Below, piece after piece: positions 43,827 to 53,246 of a stretch of DNA of 64,000 nucleotides. The notes under the pieces are model-generated. The model did not search any database. It saw nothing but the letters and a program-made list of their open reading frames with translations, and was not told where the DNA came from. This stretch comes from Chloroflexota bacterium (lineage in GTDB: Bacteria; Chloroflexota; Dehalococcoidia; Bin125), in the NCBI GenBank assembly GCA_009838915.1, contig VXQT01000003.1, positions 1 through 64,000 on the forward strand, in the 5' to 3' direction. The position numbers and the translations under genes are program-made. Position 1 is the stretch's first letter. Each line of letters begins with the position of its first letter.

Positions 43827-43890
43827 GTCCCGACCTTCGCAGTGTCCGACCTAGACTCAGCTCAGCGTAGATGAGTGTCTGGAGTCGAGC

Positions 43891-45468
43891 ATGGTCTGGG
43901 AACCTGAGGTGGAGGAACTGCAGCGGCGGATCGCGCTATCGAATCGCGGCGGCACGCCCGACCGGATTGAGCGGCAGCATCGGCTGGGCCGGCTGACCGT
44001 GCGCGAGCGTATCCATAAGTTGCTCGACGACGGCTCATTCCACGAGGTCGGCGCCCTGGCCGGGCTGGGCGAGTACGAGGACGGCGATCTGGTCGACTTC
44101 TCGCCCGCCTCCTATGTGATGGGCATCGGCAAGATTGACGGACGCGCGGTCGCGGTCGGCGGCGAGGACTTCACGATCCAGGGCGGCTCGGCGCTGTATC
44201 CGATGCAGCGCTCCAAAGGCGGGCTGGGCGGATTCTGTGAGGAACTGGCCCTCGAGTATCGGATTCCGCTGATCCTGCTGATCGACGGCGCGGGCGCGAA
44301 CGTCGGCGCGACCAAGAAGATGGGCACGACCTACCTGCCCAACGGCTCGGGCACGGGCCGCTCCTTCGTCACCTCAATCGAAGCGATGCAGAACGTGCCG
44401 GTGCTGGGAGCGGTGCTCGGAGCCATCGCCGGCGGACCGTCGGGCCGGGCGATGATGGTCCACTGGAGCGTGATGACCAAGGGCCGCTCGGCGATGTTCG
44501 CCGCCGGGCCGCCGGTGGTCAAGCGCGGTATCGGCCACGACGTGACCAACGAATCGCTGGGCGGATCGCAGGTCCACGTGCACACGTCGGGCTGCATCGA
44601 CAACGAGGCCGAGGACGAGCAGGACGCCTTCCGCCAGATTCGGGCGATGCTCTCCTACCTGCCCGACAACGTGAACGAGCTGCCCCCGGCTGCGCCGAGC
44701 GCCGACCCGCCCGAGGGCGCGGGCGAGGCGCTGATAAATCTCGTCCCGCGCAACACGCGCCGCCCGTACTCGATGCAAAAGCTAATCTGTTCGGTCGTCG
44801 ACGGCGGCGATTTCTTCGAGGTCAAGCCCCACTGGGGCACCGCCGTGATCACCGGATTCGCGCGCGTCGACGGCATGCCGATCGGCATTGTCGCAAACAA
44901 TCCGCGCAAGAACGGCGGCGCGCTCGACCGCGACGGCTCGGACAAGCAGACGCACTTCCTAGAGCTGTGCAACTACTTCCACATTCCGATCGTCTACCTG
45001 GTCGATGTACCCGGTTTCATGATCGGCGAACAGGCCGAACGCGAAGGCACATTGCGGGCGGGTATGCGTGCCATGTGGGTCGGCCTGCAGGCGACCGTGC
45101 CGCAGCTCACGATTGTGATCCGCAAGTGCTACGGCATGGCCGGCATGGCGACCGGCAACCCGACACGGCTCAACTACCGGCTCGGCTGGCCCTCGGGTGA
45201 ATGGGGTTCGATCCCGATCGAGGGCGGAGTCGATGCCGCGTACCGGCGGGAGATTGCCGAGGCGGAGGATCCGGAGGCGAAACGCGAAGCGATTGAAGCC
45301 GAGCTACGCCAGCTTCGCAGCGTCTTCCGCACGGCGGAAACGTTCGGGATCGAGGAGGTTATCGATCCGCGCGAGACGCGCCGCTATCTGCAGGAGTTCG
45401 TCGAGCGCGCCTACAAGGTGCTGCCCTACGAGCTGGAACGCAAACCGCTCTACGGCGTGCGGCCCTAA
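43891..45468 (+). CDS. Acyl-CoA carboxylase carboxyltransferase (beta) subunit
   Basis: A 525-residue carboxyltransferase of the propionyl/methylcrotonyl-CoA carboxylase or glutaconyl-CoA decarboxylase group. It has DRIERQHRLGRLTVRERIHK, two crotonase-like halves, VNDVAVGGEDFTIQGG-type segment AVAVGGEDFTIQGGSALYPM, LIDGAGANVG, and YLVDVPGFMIGEQAEREGT in the second half. The biotin carboxylase partner is not nearby, so the substrate and complex are unclear. GGAG precedes the ATG. The stop overlaps the convergent uppP stop by four bases. Confidence 0.85.
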   Translation: MVWEPEVEELQRRIALSNRGGTPDRIERQHRLGRLTVRERIHKLLDDGSFHEVGALAGLGEYEDGDLVDFSPASYVMGIGKIDGRAVAVGGEDFTIQGGSALYPMQRSKGGLGGFCEELALEYRIPLILLIDGAGANVGATKKMGTTYLPNGSGTGRSFVTSIEAMQNVPVLGAVLGAIAGGPSGRAMMVHWSVMTKGRSAMFAAGPPVVKRGIGHDVTNESLGGSQVHVHTSGCIDNEAEDEQDAFRQIRAMLSYLPDNVNELPPAAPSADPPEGAGEALINLVPRNTRRPYSMQKLICSVVDGGDFFEVKPHWGTAVITGFARVDGMPIGIVANNPRKNGGALDRDGSDKQTHFLELCNYFHIPIVYLVDVPGFMIGEQAEREGTLRAGMRAMWVGLQATVPQLTIVIRKCYGMAGMATGNPTRLNYRLGWPSGEWGSIPIEGGVDAAYRREIAEAEDPEAKREAIEAELRQLRSVFRTAETFGIEEVIDPRETRRYLQEFVERAYKVLPYELERKPLYGVRP

Positions 45469-46280
45469 GCGCCGGCCGCGCGCGCGATCAGGACGGCAAC
45501 TCCGGCGATCAGGCAGTATCCGGCGAACGGGAGGAGCGACCGTCCGCGCACGAGCCAGAGCAAGGTCCGAATTGCCACGAGCGCCGTCGCAAACGAAACC
45601 AATGCTCCGATCACCAGCGCCGACACCTCGACAGTCTCGGAGGACTCGGCCGCGTCAATCACGGCCAGTAGCCCTGCCCCAGCGAGCGCAGGCATCGACA
45701 GCCAGAAGGCCCACCTCGCCGCAGCCTCGCGACTCTGGCCCAACGACATCCCGGCGACCAGGCACATACCCGCTCGTGAAATGCCGGGAATGATTGCCAG
45801 GCACTGGGCCAGGCCAATCGCCATCGTGCGCCGGCTGCCCAGCTCGGCCAGTGGGGCCGGGTTTCTCGCTCGCCGCACCCGCCACTCCGCGACGCCAATC
45901 AGTCCTCCGGTGGCCACGAGGAACGCACCGGCAGAGGACGCGTCGCGCAGTTCGTCCTGCAGGGTCTCGTAGAACAGACCGCCGACGACCACGATCGGAA
46001 TCGTTCCAATCAGACCGAGCACGACGAGCCGTCGCGGTTTGAGTCCTTCCACCGTGTCCTGGTCGTTGCGTAACCCCCACAGCACGCCCCGGACTTCGCG
46101 CCGGAAGGCAAACAGGATCGCGGCAAGCGTGCCGACGTGCACCGCGACGTCGAAGTCGAGTCCCGGGTCCTCCCAGCCGAACAGCCAGCGGGCGAGGACC
46201 AGATGCCCGCTCGAGGAGACGGGCAGGAACTCGGTCAATCCCTGGACCACGGCGAGGACGATTGCTTCGAGGATGCTCAC
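45465..46280 (-). CDS. uppP: Undecaprenyl-diphosphatase
   Basis: UppP (BacA) dephosphorylates undecaprenyl pyrophosphate to recycle the lipid carrier for cell-wall and glycan synthesis. The 271-residue integral membrane protein has the motifs VQGLTEFLPVSSSGHLVLAR (residues ~13-32) and IIPGISRAGMCLVAGMSLG, both family signatures, and about eight hydrophobic segments. It is divergent from the nitroreductase gene with a short gap. Its presence points to a lipid-linked envelope glycan. Confidence 0.95.
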   Translation of the reverse strand: MSILEAIVLAVVQGLTEFLPVSSSGHLVLARWLFGWEDPGLDFDVAVHVGTLAAILFAFRREVRGVLWGLRNDQDTVEGLKPRRLVVLGLIGTIPIVVVGGLFYETLQDELRDASSAGAFLVATGGLIGVAEWRVRRARNPAPLAELGSRRTMAIGLAQCLAIIPGISRAGMCLVAGMSLGQSREAAARWAFWLSMPALAGAGLLAVIDAAESSETVEVSALVIGALVSFATALVAIRTLLWLVRGRSLLPFAGYCLIAGVAVLIARAAGA

Positions 46281-46315
46281 GTAGACTCCGCTCCAAAGTC
46301 ACTGTAGGAGCCGAC

Positions 46316-46981
46316 ATGGACATTTCCGAGGTCATCCGCACCACGTTTGCTGCGCGACAGTTCACAGACGATCCGGTGCCCGATTCTGTGATCGAGCGGA
46401 TGCTCGAACACGCTCGCTTCGCGCCGTCGGGGGGCAACCGCCAGGGCTGGCACGTGATCGTCGTGCGCGACCCGGAAACTCGCGCCGCGATTGCTCAAGC
46501 CGCCGAGCGGCCGGCCAAGCGCTACGTCGCCATGCAGCAGGCGGGAGAGGGTCCCTGGAACGCCGCGTTCCCCTCGACGGTCACCGATGAGTCTGCCGCC
46601 AGCGTGCCCACGCCAAGACGCCTGATGGACCCGTACATCGAGGCGCCGGTGCTGCTCGCTGTATGCGTCGACCTGGGCGTGGTCGCTTCGGTCGACAAGG
46701 AACTGGACCGCGTCGGCGTGATCTCCGGCGGCTCGATCTATCCTTTCGTCTGGAGCCTGCTGCTCATGGCTCGTGACCAGGGCTACGGCGGCACCCTGAC
46801 CACGATCCCGATCGCCAACGAGCCCGAGCTCAAGCCAATCCTTGGCCTGCCCGATCACTACGCGATCGCGGCATTCCTGCCAATCGGCAAACCAGTCAAG
46901 CAGTTGACCAGGCTGAAGCGCGGTCCGGTCGAGGAGTTTGCGACCATCGATCGCTTCGACGGTGAGCCCTTCGGCGATTGA
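46316..46981 (+). CDS. Nitroreductase family protein
   Basis: A 221-residue FMN-dependent nitroreductase-fold protein. It has VIRTTFAARQFTDDPVPDSV, EHARFAPSGGNRQGWHVIVV (FMN contact), AFPSTVTDESAASVPTPRR and GLPDHYAIAAFLPIGKP near the C-terminus. Such enzymes reduce nitro, quinone or enone compounds with NAD(P)H. GGAG precedes the ATG at 46316. It overlaps nothing but is 26 bp before the next start, so co-transcription is possible. Confidence 0.88.
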   Translation: MDISEVIRTTFAARQFTDDPVPDSVIERMLEHARFAPSGGNRQGWHVIVVRDPETRAAIAQAAERPAKRYVAMQQAGEGPWNAAFPSTVTDESAASVPTPRRLMDPYIEAPVLLAVCVDLGVVASVDKELDRVGVISGGSIYPFVWSLLLMARDQGYGGTLTTIPIANEPELKPILGLPDHYAIAAFLPIGKPVKQLTRLKRGPVEEFATIDRFDGEPFGD

Positions 46982-47007
46982 TCGGCGGGATCTGGGCCGT
47001 GACACGG

Positions 47008-47976
47008 ATGCGCCTGCCGGTTCTGCTGTCTGCCTTAGCGGTCTCGCTGTGCGCCGCAGGGATCATTGGCGTCGCTTCGGCCGCCGACCCGGTACCGAGC
47101 TTCTCGCTGGCGGTGCGGGCGCGACTACACAACAGCGGACAACTTGAGCTCGGGATTCTCACGGAGCAGGGTGTTCGCCTGCCCAGAGCGCGCTTTGTCC
47201 CCGCCGAGGTCGAACATCGCCAGTGGATTGTCAGTTCGGCAGTCGACATCAGTGGATTCGAGACGCGGCTGATCGCACGCCGATTGGCTGACCAACGCAC
47301 CCAGGTCGCCTTGCGACTGGAGGGGTTCGTGGTCAAGCCTCGACGCGCCATCTTGCCCTCGAACGCTGCACCCGGTCGCTGGTATCGAACCAACGCGGTG
47401 GTGGTAGAGCATATGGACGATGCGGACACCTCCGAAGCGCGGAGCCTTCTTGCGGAGGCCGCTGCCATTCGCGCAGCGGCGACAACGCCGGACCTGATCG
47501 GTCTGGTCGGCTGGCTCAACGGCGAGCCGACGACAATTGCCCGCGAACTGGCCAAAGGCAACGTGGTGCTGATCGATTTCTGGACGTTCGGCTGTTACAA
47601 CTGCAGGAACACACTGCCCTATCTCACCGCCTGGGACGAGAAGTACCGTGAGCACGGGCTCGTGATCCTGGGCGTGCATCGACCGGAGTTCGCGTACGAG
47701 GAAGACCCTGCGCGGATTGGGGAGGCCATTGTCCAACACGGGATCGAGTACTCGGTGCCATTGGATACCGATGCCCGCACCTGGCGCGCATATCGCAACC
47801 GCTTCTGGCCGGCCAAGTACCTGATCGGTCCGACCGACGAGGCGCAGATGGGTGTGCGCTACCGACACTTCGGCGAGGGCCGTTACGAACGCACGGAACG
47901 CGAGATCCGAGCGGCGCTGCAGGCCGTCGGACGGGACCTAAGCGGTGTGCCGTTCGGCGTTGACATGGACAGCTGA
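47008..47976 (+). CDS. Exported DipZ/TlpA-like thioredoxin-fold protein
   Basis: A 322-residue protein with a signal peptide (RLPVLLSALAVSLCAAGIIG). Residues ~30-180 have no clear family. The C-terminal half carries a redoxin domain: VVLIDFWTFGCYNCRNTLPY with a CYNC active site, as in DipZ-like proteins with FWTYSCINC, then VILGVHRPEFAYEEDPARIG and RNRFWPAKYLIGPT with the cis-Pro. It probably acts in the cell envelope on thiol-disulfide exchange. It is convergent with ispG. Confidence 0.8.
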   Translation: MRLPVLLSALAVSLCAAGIIGVASAADPVPSFSLAVRARLHNSGQLELGILTEQGVRLPRARFVPAEVEHRQWIVSSAVDISGFETRLIARRLADQRTQVALRLEGFVVKPRRAILPSNAAPGRWYRTNAVVVEHMDDADTSEARSLLAEAAAIRAAATTPDLIGLVGWLNGEPTTIARELAKGNVVLIDFWTFGCYNCRNTLPYLTAWDEKYREHGLVILGVHRPEFAYEEDPARIGEAIVQHGIEYSVPLDTDARTWRAYRNRFWPAKYLIGPTDEAQMGVRYRHFGEGRYERTEREIRAALQAVGRDLSGVPFGVDMDS

Positions 47977-47990
47977 TCCCGCTGCCGGCG

Positions 47991-49151
47991 CTAACGATCC
48001 TGACCGGCGATGATTTTGTCGAGTTCCTGCTTCAGGCGCGGGAGGATTTCGTCGTAGGGATAGTGACCCAGCGATTCTTCGCCGCGCTTGAGGTTGACGG
48101 CCAGCGGGCCGCACCAGAGACCGAGGTCGGCGTCGTCGGTCTCGCCGGGGCCGTTGACTCGGCAGCCCATCACGGCGATCGTGACGTCGTACTCGGAGGC
48201 GTACTCGGTCATTTGCTTGACGTCCTGGGCGAGGTCGACGAACTTCTCGTTCTCGACCCGCGAGCAGGACGGGCAGGAGATGATGTTCAGGCCTTCGTCG
48301 AACTTCGGCGGAACGGAGCGGAAGCGCCCGCCGGCGATATCGGCGAGGATTTCGCGGGCGACGCTGATCTCCATGCCCTTGTCGTCGAACGGGACTGTGA
48401 GCGAGACGCGGACGGTATCGCCGATGCCCTGCGAGACGAGCTGCTCGAACGCGACGCGTGTCTTGATCACGCCCTCGGGCGGCATACCCGCTTCGGTCAC
48501 GCCCAGGTGCAGCGGCACGTCGGGTCGTTCCGAGGCGAACTTCTCATTGACCTCGACGACCTGCTTCCAGTCTGAATCCTTGAGCGAGACCACATAGCGA
48601 TCGAATCCCAGATCATCGAGCAAGCTGCAGTGCTCGGTTGCGGAGGCGACGATGGCGGACACGTGATCGTCAGGAAAGCGATCCAGCATTCTCGGATCGA
48701 TCGAGCCGCAGTTCACGCCAACGCGTATGGCGCAGTCGTGCTGCGCAGCGGTTTCGGCGATGAACGCGACCTTGTCGCGGACCGACTTGGACTTTTCATG
48801 GTGATGCAGGTGCCCGGGGTTGTAGCGGATCTTGTCCACGTACGGTGCGACCTGCGTGCAGAGCCGATAGTTCTCCTGCAGGTCGACGGAGAGCGGCGCA
48901 GATGTCTGCTCGCGCACGGCGGCGAGAGCCTCGACATCCTTGCGCGAGTCAACCGCGACGCGGACGAGGTCGGCGCCGGCGGCTTCGAGCAGCTTGACCT
49001 GGCGGACGGTCGCATCAATGTCCTGGGTGCGCGTGGCCGCCATTGACTGCACGACGATCGGGTTGCCGCCGCCAATGGTCACATCGCCAACCTGAACGGA
49101 CCGAGTCGGATTGCGGCGCAGGTCGCCGGTCAACTGAATCGTTTCCGCCAT
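47991..49151 (-). CDS. ispG: 4-hydroxy-3-methylbut-2-enyl-diphosphate synthase (ferredoxin/flavodoxin)
   Basis: IspG (GcpE) is an iron-sulfur enzyme of the MEP pathway that converts MEcPP to HMBPP. The 386-residue product has [54 protein letters not shown] and the cluster ligands in [14 protein letters not shown] and [19 protein letters not shown] (Cys and Glu). The MEP pathway makes the isoprenoids needed for menaquinone tails and undecaprenol. The ATG at 49151 is chosen; the open frame continues much further upstream without homology. Confidence 0.96.
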   Translation of the reverse strand: MAETIQLTGDLRRNPTRSVQVGDVTIGGGNPIVVQSMAATRTQDIDATVRQVKLLEAAGADLVRVAVDSRKDVEALAAVREQTSAPLSVDLQENYRLCTQVAPYVDKIRYNPGHLHHHEKSKSVRDKVAFIAETAAQHDCAIRVGVNCGSIDPRMLDRFPDDHVSAIVASATEHCSLLDDLGFDRYVVSLKDSDWKQVVEVNEKFASERPDVPLHLGVTEAGMPPEGVIKTRVAFEQLVSQGIGDTVRVSLTVPFDDKGMEISVAREILADIAGGRFRSVPPKFDEGLNIISCPSCSRVENEKFVDLAQDVKQMTEYASEYDVTIAVMGCRVNGPGETDDADLGLWCGPLAVNLKRGEESLGHYPYDEILPRLKQELDKIIAGQDR

Positions 49152-49198
49152 CGTGTTCGTCCTCCCACCGCTGGACACCTGCATCGTACCGTTGATGC

Positions 49199-49510
49199 GT
49201 GCTCTTCGATGCGATCTTCCTGATCCTGTTTGTGGCGACCTGGCTGCTGATCTCGTCGTTGAGCTGGATCGCGCTGAGTCTGCGGCGGCGCGCGCGCGGC
49301 TCGCTCTGGGCTGCGCCGTTCGCGGCGGCAGGCGGAGTTGGCGGCGCGGTGCTGGTGCCGGTCGCGGGACTGTCGAATGAGCTCGGCGTGGGCGTGTCGA
49401 TGCTCGCAGCTCTGGCCGGTTCAGGGCTCGCGTGCTGGCTGGGATTCCGCTGCTGGGACCGATTCGGTCTCGATCGGCGGTTTGCAGGATGGTCGCGCCG
49501 GCGCCGCTGA
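49199..49510 (+). CDS. Small integral membrane protein
   Basis: A 103-residue protein with three hydrophobic segments ([60 protein letters not shown]) and a very basic C-terminus ([11 protein letters not shown]). The family is not recognised. The GTG start has no strong ribosome-binding site. It is divergent from ispG and 46 bp before proS. Confidence 0.5.
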   Translation: MLFDAIFLILFVATWLLISSLSWIALSLRRRARGSLWAAPFAAAGGVGGAVLVPVAGLSNELGVGVSMLAALAGSGLACWLGFRCWDRFGLDRRFAGWSRRRR

Positions 49511-49556
49511 TATCGTCGCAGCATAAGTTCCGCCCAACGACCCGAGGGTTCGCGAT

Positions 49557-51266
49557 ATGCCCGTTACCCGTATGTCCCGATTGTTTGGCCGCACGCTGCG
49601 CGAGGCGCCGGCCGACGCCGACTCGGCCAATCATCAGTTGTTGCTGCGCAGCGGTCTGATCGTCCAGCTTGCGGCCGGCGTGTACTCGTTCCTACCGCCG
49701 GCCTGGCGCACCTTGCGCAAGATTGAACAGATCGTCCGCGAGGAGATGGAAGCCGCCGGTTCGCAAGAGATGCGGATGCCCGCGATTCAGCCGCGTGAGC
49801 TGTGGGAAGAGTCGGGCCGGGCCGACTCCTACGGGCCGGTGCTGTTCAATCTCAAGGATCGCCGTGAGCGCACCATGGTCCTTGCGCCGACCCATGAGGA
49901 GTCGGTCACTGACCTGTTCCGTAAGATCGTGCAGTCCTACCGCGATCTGCCCCAGAGCGTGTTTCAGATGCAGACCAAATTCCGCGACGAGCCGCGGCCG
50001 CGAGGCGGGCTGGTGCGGGTGCGCGAGTTCATCATGAAGGACGCCTACACCTTCGATGTGGACGACGATGCGTTCCAACTCACGTACAACGCGATGCGCC
50101 AGGCCTACTACAACACTTTTGAGCGCTGCGGCGTGCCGGTTGTGGCCGTGCAGGCAGACTCGGGAGCGATCGGCGGAAAGCAGTCGGAGGAGTTCATCTT
50201 TCTCACCGAGATTGGCGAGGACAACATCATCCTGTGTTCCTGTTGCGGCTATGCGGCCAACCAGGAGCGGGCCGAGTTCACGCGCGGCCAGCCCGCCGGA
50301 ACGGTCGGCGAGCTGGAGGAAGTCGAAACGCCCGGCGTCACGACGATCGAGGGACTGGCCGAGTTCCTTGACATTCCCGCGCAATCCACGGCCAAGGCAG
50401 CCTTCTTTCTGGTTGACGGCCAACCGACGTTCGCGGTCATCCGCGGTGATCTGGAAGTCAACGAGCTCAAGTTGATCAACGCGCTGGACGCGCTTGAGGC
50501 CCGGCCGTTGCTGCCGGAGGAAGTGGAAGCGGCCGGCTGGGTCGCTGGCTATGCCTCTCCGATCGGCGTCGATCCCGCACGAGTGATCGCTGATCCCAGC
50601 GTCGTGGAAGCGGGCGGCCTGGTCGCCGGGGCGAATCGTGTCGGGATGCACGCGCGGAATGTCACCTACGGCCGCGACTGGACGGCCGCGACCGTGGCCG
50701 ATATTGGCATGGCTCAGCCCGGAGATGCCTGCACGGAATGTGACGACGCGCTGAAGATGCAGCGCGGTATCGAGCTAGGCCACATCTTCAAGCTCGGAAC
50801 ACGCTACGCCGACCCGATGGAGGCGACCTTCCTCGACGCCGACGGCGAACGACGCACGCCGATCATGGGTTGCTACGGCATCGGCATCGAGCGCCTGATG
50901 GCGGCGGTTGTGCAGGCCAATCACGACGAGTTGGGCATCGTCTGGCCGCGCTCGGTCGCCCCGTTTGATGTGCATGTCGTGCCGCTCGGCGGCGGCGACG
51001 ACGTGACCGCCGCGCTCTCGCAGATTGAGTCGCAACTGTCCGAAGCCGGGCTCCAGGTGCTGAGCGATGACCGCGATGAGCGCGCGGGCGTTAAGTTCAA
51101 CGACGCCGATCTGCTCGGCGCACCGCTGCGGGTCACGATTGGATCGCGCGGGCTGACACAGGGCCAGATCGAGCTGAAGCTCCGGCGCGACGCCGAACCG
51201 ACTCCGGTGCCCTTGGACAGCGCGGCCGAAGCCGCGCTGGCCGCACTGGCGTCGCTGGACGGCTGA
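49557..51266 (+). CDS. proS: Prolyl-tRNA synthetase, bacterial type with editing domain
   Basis: ProS joins proline to tRNA-Pro. The 569-residue product has the class II catalytic core (motif 1 region [19 protein letters not shown], motif 2 [19 protein letters not shown]), an inserted editing domain ([10 protein letters not shown] region with [20 protein letters not shown]), motif 3 ([20 protein letters not shown]) and the C-terminal anticodon domain ([20 protein letters not shown]). Motif 2 differs from the usual RPRFGVMRSREF. The ATG at 49557 or the one at 49572 may be used. Confidence 0.95.
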   Translation: MPVTRMSRLFGRTLREAPADADSANHQLLLRSGLIVQLAAGVYSFLPPAWRTLRKIEQIVREEMEAAGSQEMRMPAIQPRELWEESGRADSYGPVLFNLKDRRERTMVLAPTHEESVTDLFRKIVQSYRDLPQSVFQMQTKFRDEPRPRGGLVRVREFIMKDAYTFDVDDDAFQLTYNAMRQAYYNTFERCGVPVVAVQADSGAIGGKQSEEFIFLTEIGEDNIILCSCCGYAANQERAEFTRGQPAGTVGELEEVETPGVTTIEGLAEFLDIPAQSTAKAAFFLVDGQPTFAVIRGDLEVNELKLINALDALEARPLLPEEVEAAGWVAGYASPIGVDPARVIADPSVVEAGGLVAGANRVGMHARNVTYGRDWTAATVADIGMAQPGDACTECDDALKMQRGIELGHIFKLGTRYADPMEATFLDADGERRTPIMGCYGIGIERLMAAVVQANHDELGIVWPRSVAPFDVHVVPLGGGDDVTAALSQIESQLSEAGLQVLSDDRDERAGVKFNDADLLGAPLRVTIGSRGLTQGQIELKLRRDAEPTPVPLDSAAEAALAALASLDG

Positions 51267-51308
51267 CTACCGCTTGATAGTTTGGTTCGATTCGCCGGGT
51301 TGTCGGTG

Positions 51309-51314
51309 TATAGT
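51309..51314 (+). promoter_or_regulatory. Candidate -10 element of the nusA operon
   Basis: TATAGT lies about 100 bp upstream of nusA in the 146 bp gap after proS. TTCGAT at 51286-51291 is at the right distance for a weak -35. The rest of the leader (51320-51412) has pairable GTGCGG/CCGCAC segments. Confidence 0.35.
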
Positions 51315-51412
51315 CAAGTGGTGCGGATGACGGGTGCGGGTCGGGCGGCCCTGTCTGATCCTGCGCCAGCCGCACGGATCATTGAGCGCGACATCGACCA
51401 GGCTCTCCAGAG

Positions 51413-52870
51413 ATGAAAACCGACTTCCTGCTGGCCATCAAACAGCTGCATTCGGACAAGAACCTCGACGACGAGGTGATTTTCGGCGCCGTGGAGCGCG
51501 GCATGGCTGCGGCCGTCAAGCGGCGCTATGAGCTGCCAGGCAATGTGCTGGTCAGCATCGACCGCTACGACGGCAGCATGTCGGTCGCCTCAGAGCTTGA
51601 GGTCGTGGAGATCGAAGAGGACATCGAAGATCCCGATCTGCAGATTGAGTTGGATCGCGCACGCAAGATTGATCCCCAGGCCAATATCGGGTCGACGCTA
51701 CGCCAGGACCACGACATCGAAGGTGTGGGCGGCCGGATCGAGGCGCAGACTGCCAAACAGGTGGTCCTCCAGGCGCTGCGCGAGGCGGAGCGCGAGGCCG
51801 TCTTCGCCAAGTACTCCGGTGAAGAAGGCGGGATCATCAGCGGCGATGTTCAGCGGGTTGAACCGCACCAGGTAATCGTCGAACTGGCAGACCACACCGA
51901 GACGGTGATGCCGGCACCAGAACAGGTGCGGATGGAGCGTTACCGATCAGGCCAGCGGGTCAAGGCGATCATGGTGGAGGTGCTCCGCGCCAATAAGGGG
52001 CCGCAGATCGTGATTTCGAGATCGCGCCCCGAGTTTGTGCGCCGGCTGTTCGAGCTGGAAGTGCCCGAAATCATGCGCGGGGTCGTAGAGATCCGGGGTG
52101 TCGCCCGAGAACCGGGACATCGCACCAAGATCGCGGTCTGGTCGCGGCAGTCGGGAGTCGACCCGATCGGGAGTTGTATCGGCATGCGCGCCATGCGCAT
52201 TCAGAACATTGTCAACGAACTGCATGGCGAGCGCGTTGACGTGATCCAGTGGGATCGCGATCCGCGCCTGTTCGTTGAGCATGCGCTCAGTCCGGCGCAG
52301 ATTCTTGCGGTCCGCATCGACCGCGAAACGAACACGGCAGAGTGTGCCGTGCCGGACATGCAGCTCAGTCTGGCGATCGGGCGCGAGGGGCAGAACGCCC
52401 GTCTTGCCGCTCGACTGACCGGATTCCGTATCGACATCAAGCCGCAAACCGTCGCCGAGCGGATGCAGCAGGAGGGTCGGGGACCGTTCGCGCCGCAGGA
52501 AGAGATCGAGATTGAGCCGGAGCCGCTGCCCGAGCCTGAGCCGGTGCGCGCGGCGCCGCAGCCCGAGCGACCGGCCGCCGAAGCGCCGGCGCCTCAGCCA
52601 GTCGAGATTCCGACTCCCTCGGCGCCGAGCGAGGAACCGGAGCTGGTCGAGGAAGAACCAGAACTCGAACCGGCCCTACAGGCGACCGAACTCGCGCCTG
52701 CCGCGCGAGACGAGGGTCAGATTCGCTTCGGTGAAGAACTGCTCCGCCGCGAGGAAGAGCAGCAGGCGCAGCGCGATCGTCGCCGCAGGCGGCCGCGTTA
52801 CCACGAAGTGGACGAGGGTCTCGAGGACGATCCCTACGCCGAGTACATGGAGTACGAGGAAGAGTTTTAG
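51413..52870 (+). CDS. nusA: Transcription termination/antitermination factor NusA
   Basis: NusA binds RNA polymerase and RNA to influence pausing and termination. The 485-residue product has the N-terminal polymerase-binding region (LAIKQLHSDKNLDDEVIFGA), an S1 domain (GGIISGDVQRVEPHQVIVEL), and two KH domains (GSCIGMRAMRIQNIVNELHG; SLAIGREGQNARLAARLTGF). After about residue 365 a Pro/Glu-rich low-complexity tail ends in a basic RDRRRRRPR and an acidic YMEYEEEF. A rimP gene is not found upstream. It heads the nusA-ylxR-infB-rbfA-truB group. Confidence 0.95.
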   Translation: MKTDFLLAIKQLHSDKNLDDEVIFGAVERGMAAAVKRRYELPGNVLVSIDRYDGSMSVASELEVVEIEEDIEDPDLQIELDRARKIDPQANIGSTLRQDHDIEGVGGRIEAQTAKQVVLQALREAEREAVFAKYSGEEGGIISGDVQRVEPHQVIVELADHTETVMPAPEQVRMERYRSGQRVKAIMVEVLRANKGPQIVISRSRPEFVRRLFELEVPEIMRGVVEIRGVAREPGHRTKIAVWSRQSGVDPIGSCIGMRAMRIQNIVNELHGERVDVIQWDRDPRLFVEHALSPAQILAVRIDRETNTAECAVPDMQLSLAIGREGQNARLAARLTGFRIDIKPQTVAERMQQEGRGPFAPQEEIEIEPEPLPEPEPVRAAPQPERPAAEAPAPQPVEIPTPSAPSEEPELVEEEPELEPALQATELAPAARDEGQIRFGEELLRREEEQQAQRDRRRRRPRYHEVDEGLEDDPYAEYMEYEEEF

Positions 52871-52939
52871 GAGCACACGCGCTCAGCCGCTTCGACCGTC
52901 GGACGACGACGCGGGTTCCAGCCCCGCGCAGCACGAAGG

Positions 52940-53230
52940 ATGTCAATGTCCGCCCGGAGTTCGACACCTATCTCATCGCGCTCACCGCTCCGCCGCTGCG
53001 TGAGTTGCCGCGAACTGGCGCCCGGAAGTGCGCTGATCCGCATCGCGCGCAGACCGGACGGGGAGATCGTGATCGACTCTTCGGCCGACGGACGCGGCGC
53101 GTACCTGCATCGGGATTCGCAGTGCGTCGCTGAAGCGGCATCCGATGCGCAACGGCTCGCACGGGCGCTGCGGCACCCAGTTTCCGAATCAACCCTGAGC
53201 TCGCTCGCCGAGCTCGCCGATCTACCCTGA
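52940..53230 (+). CDS. ylxR: YlxR (DUF448) family RNA-binding protein
   Basis: A 96-residue protein of the YlxR family, usual neighbour of nusA and infB. The pattern RRCVSCRELAPGSALIRIAR then ADGRGAYLHRDSQCVAEA matches the RRCVxCR and GRGAYLH motifs. A nucleoid- or RNA-binding role has been proposed for the family. The N-terminal 15 residues vary. It lies 69 bp after nusA and 16 bp before infB. Confidence 0.9.
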   Translation: MSMSARSSTPISSRSPLRRCVSCRELAPGSALIRIARRPDGEIVIDSSADGRGAYLHRDSQCVAEAASDAQRLARALRHPVSESTLSSLAELADLP

Positions 53231-53246
53231 CACCGCGGAGCAGCAC

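Noticed and set aside
51281-51300. GGTTCGATTC, like a tRNA T-arm
   Set aside because: No acceptor stem or other arms can be folded around it.
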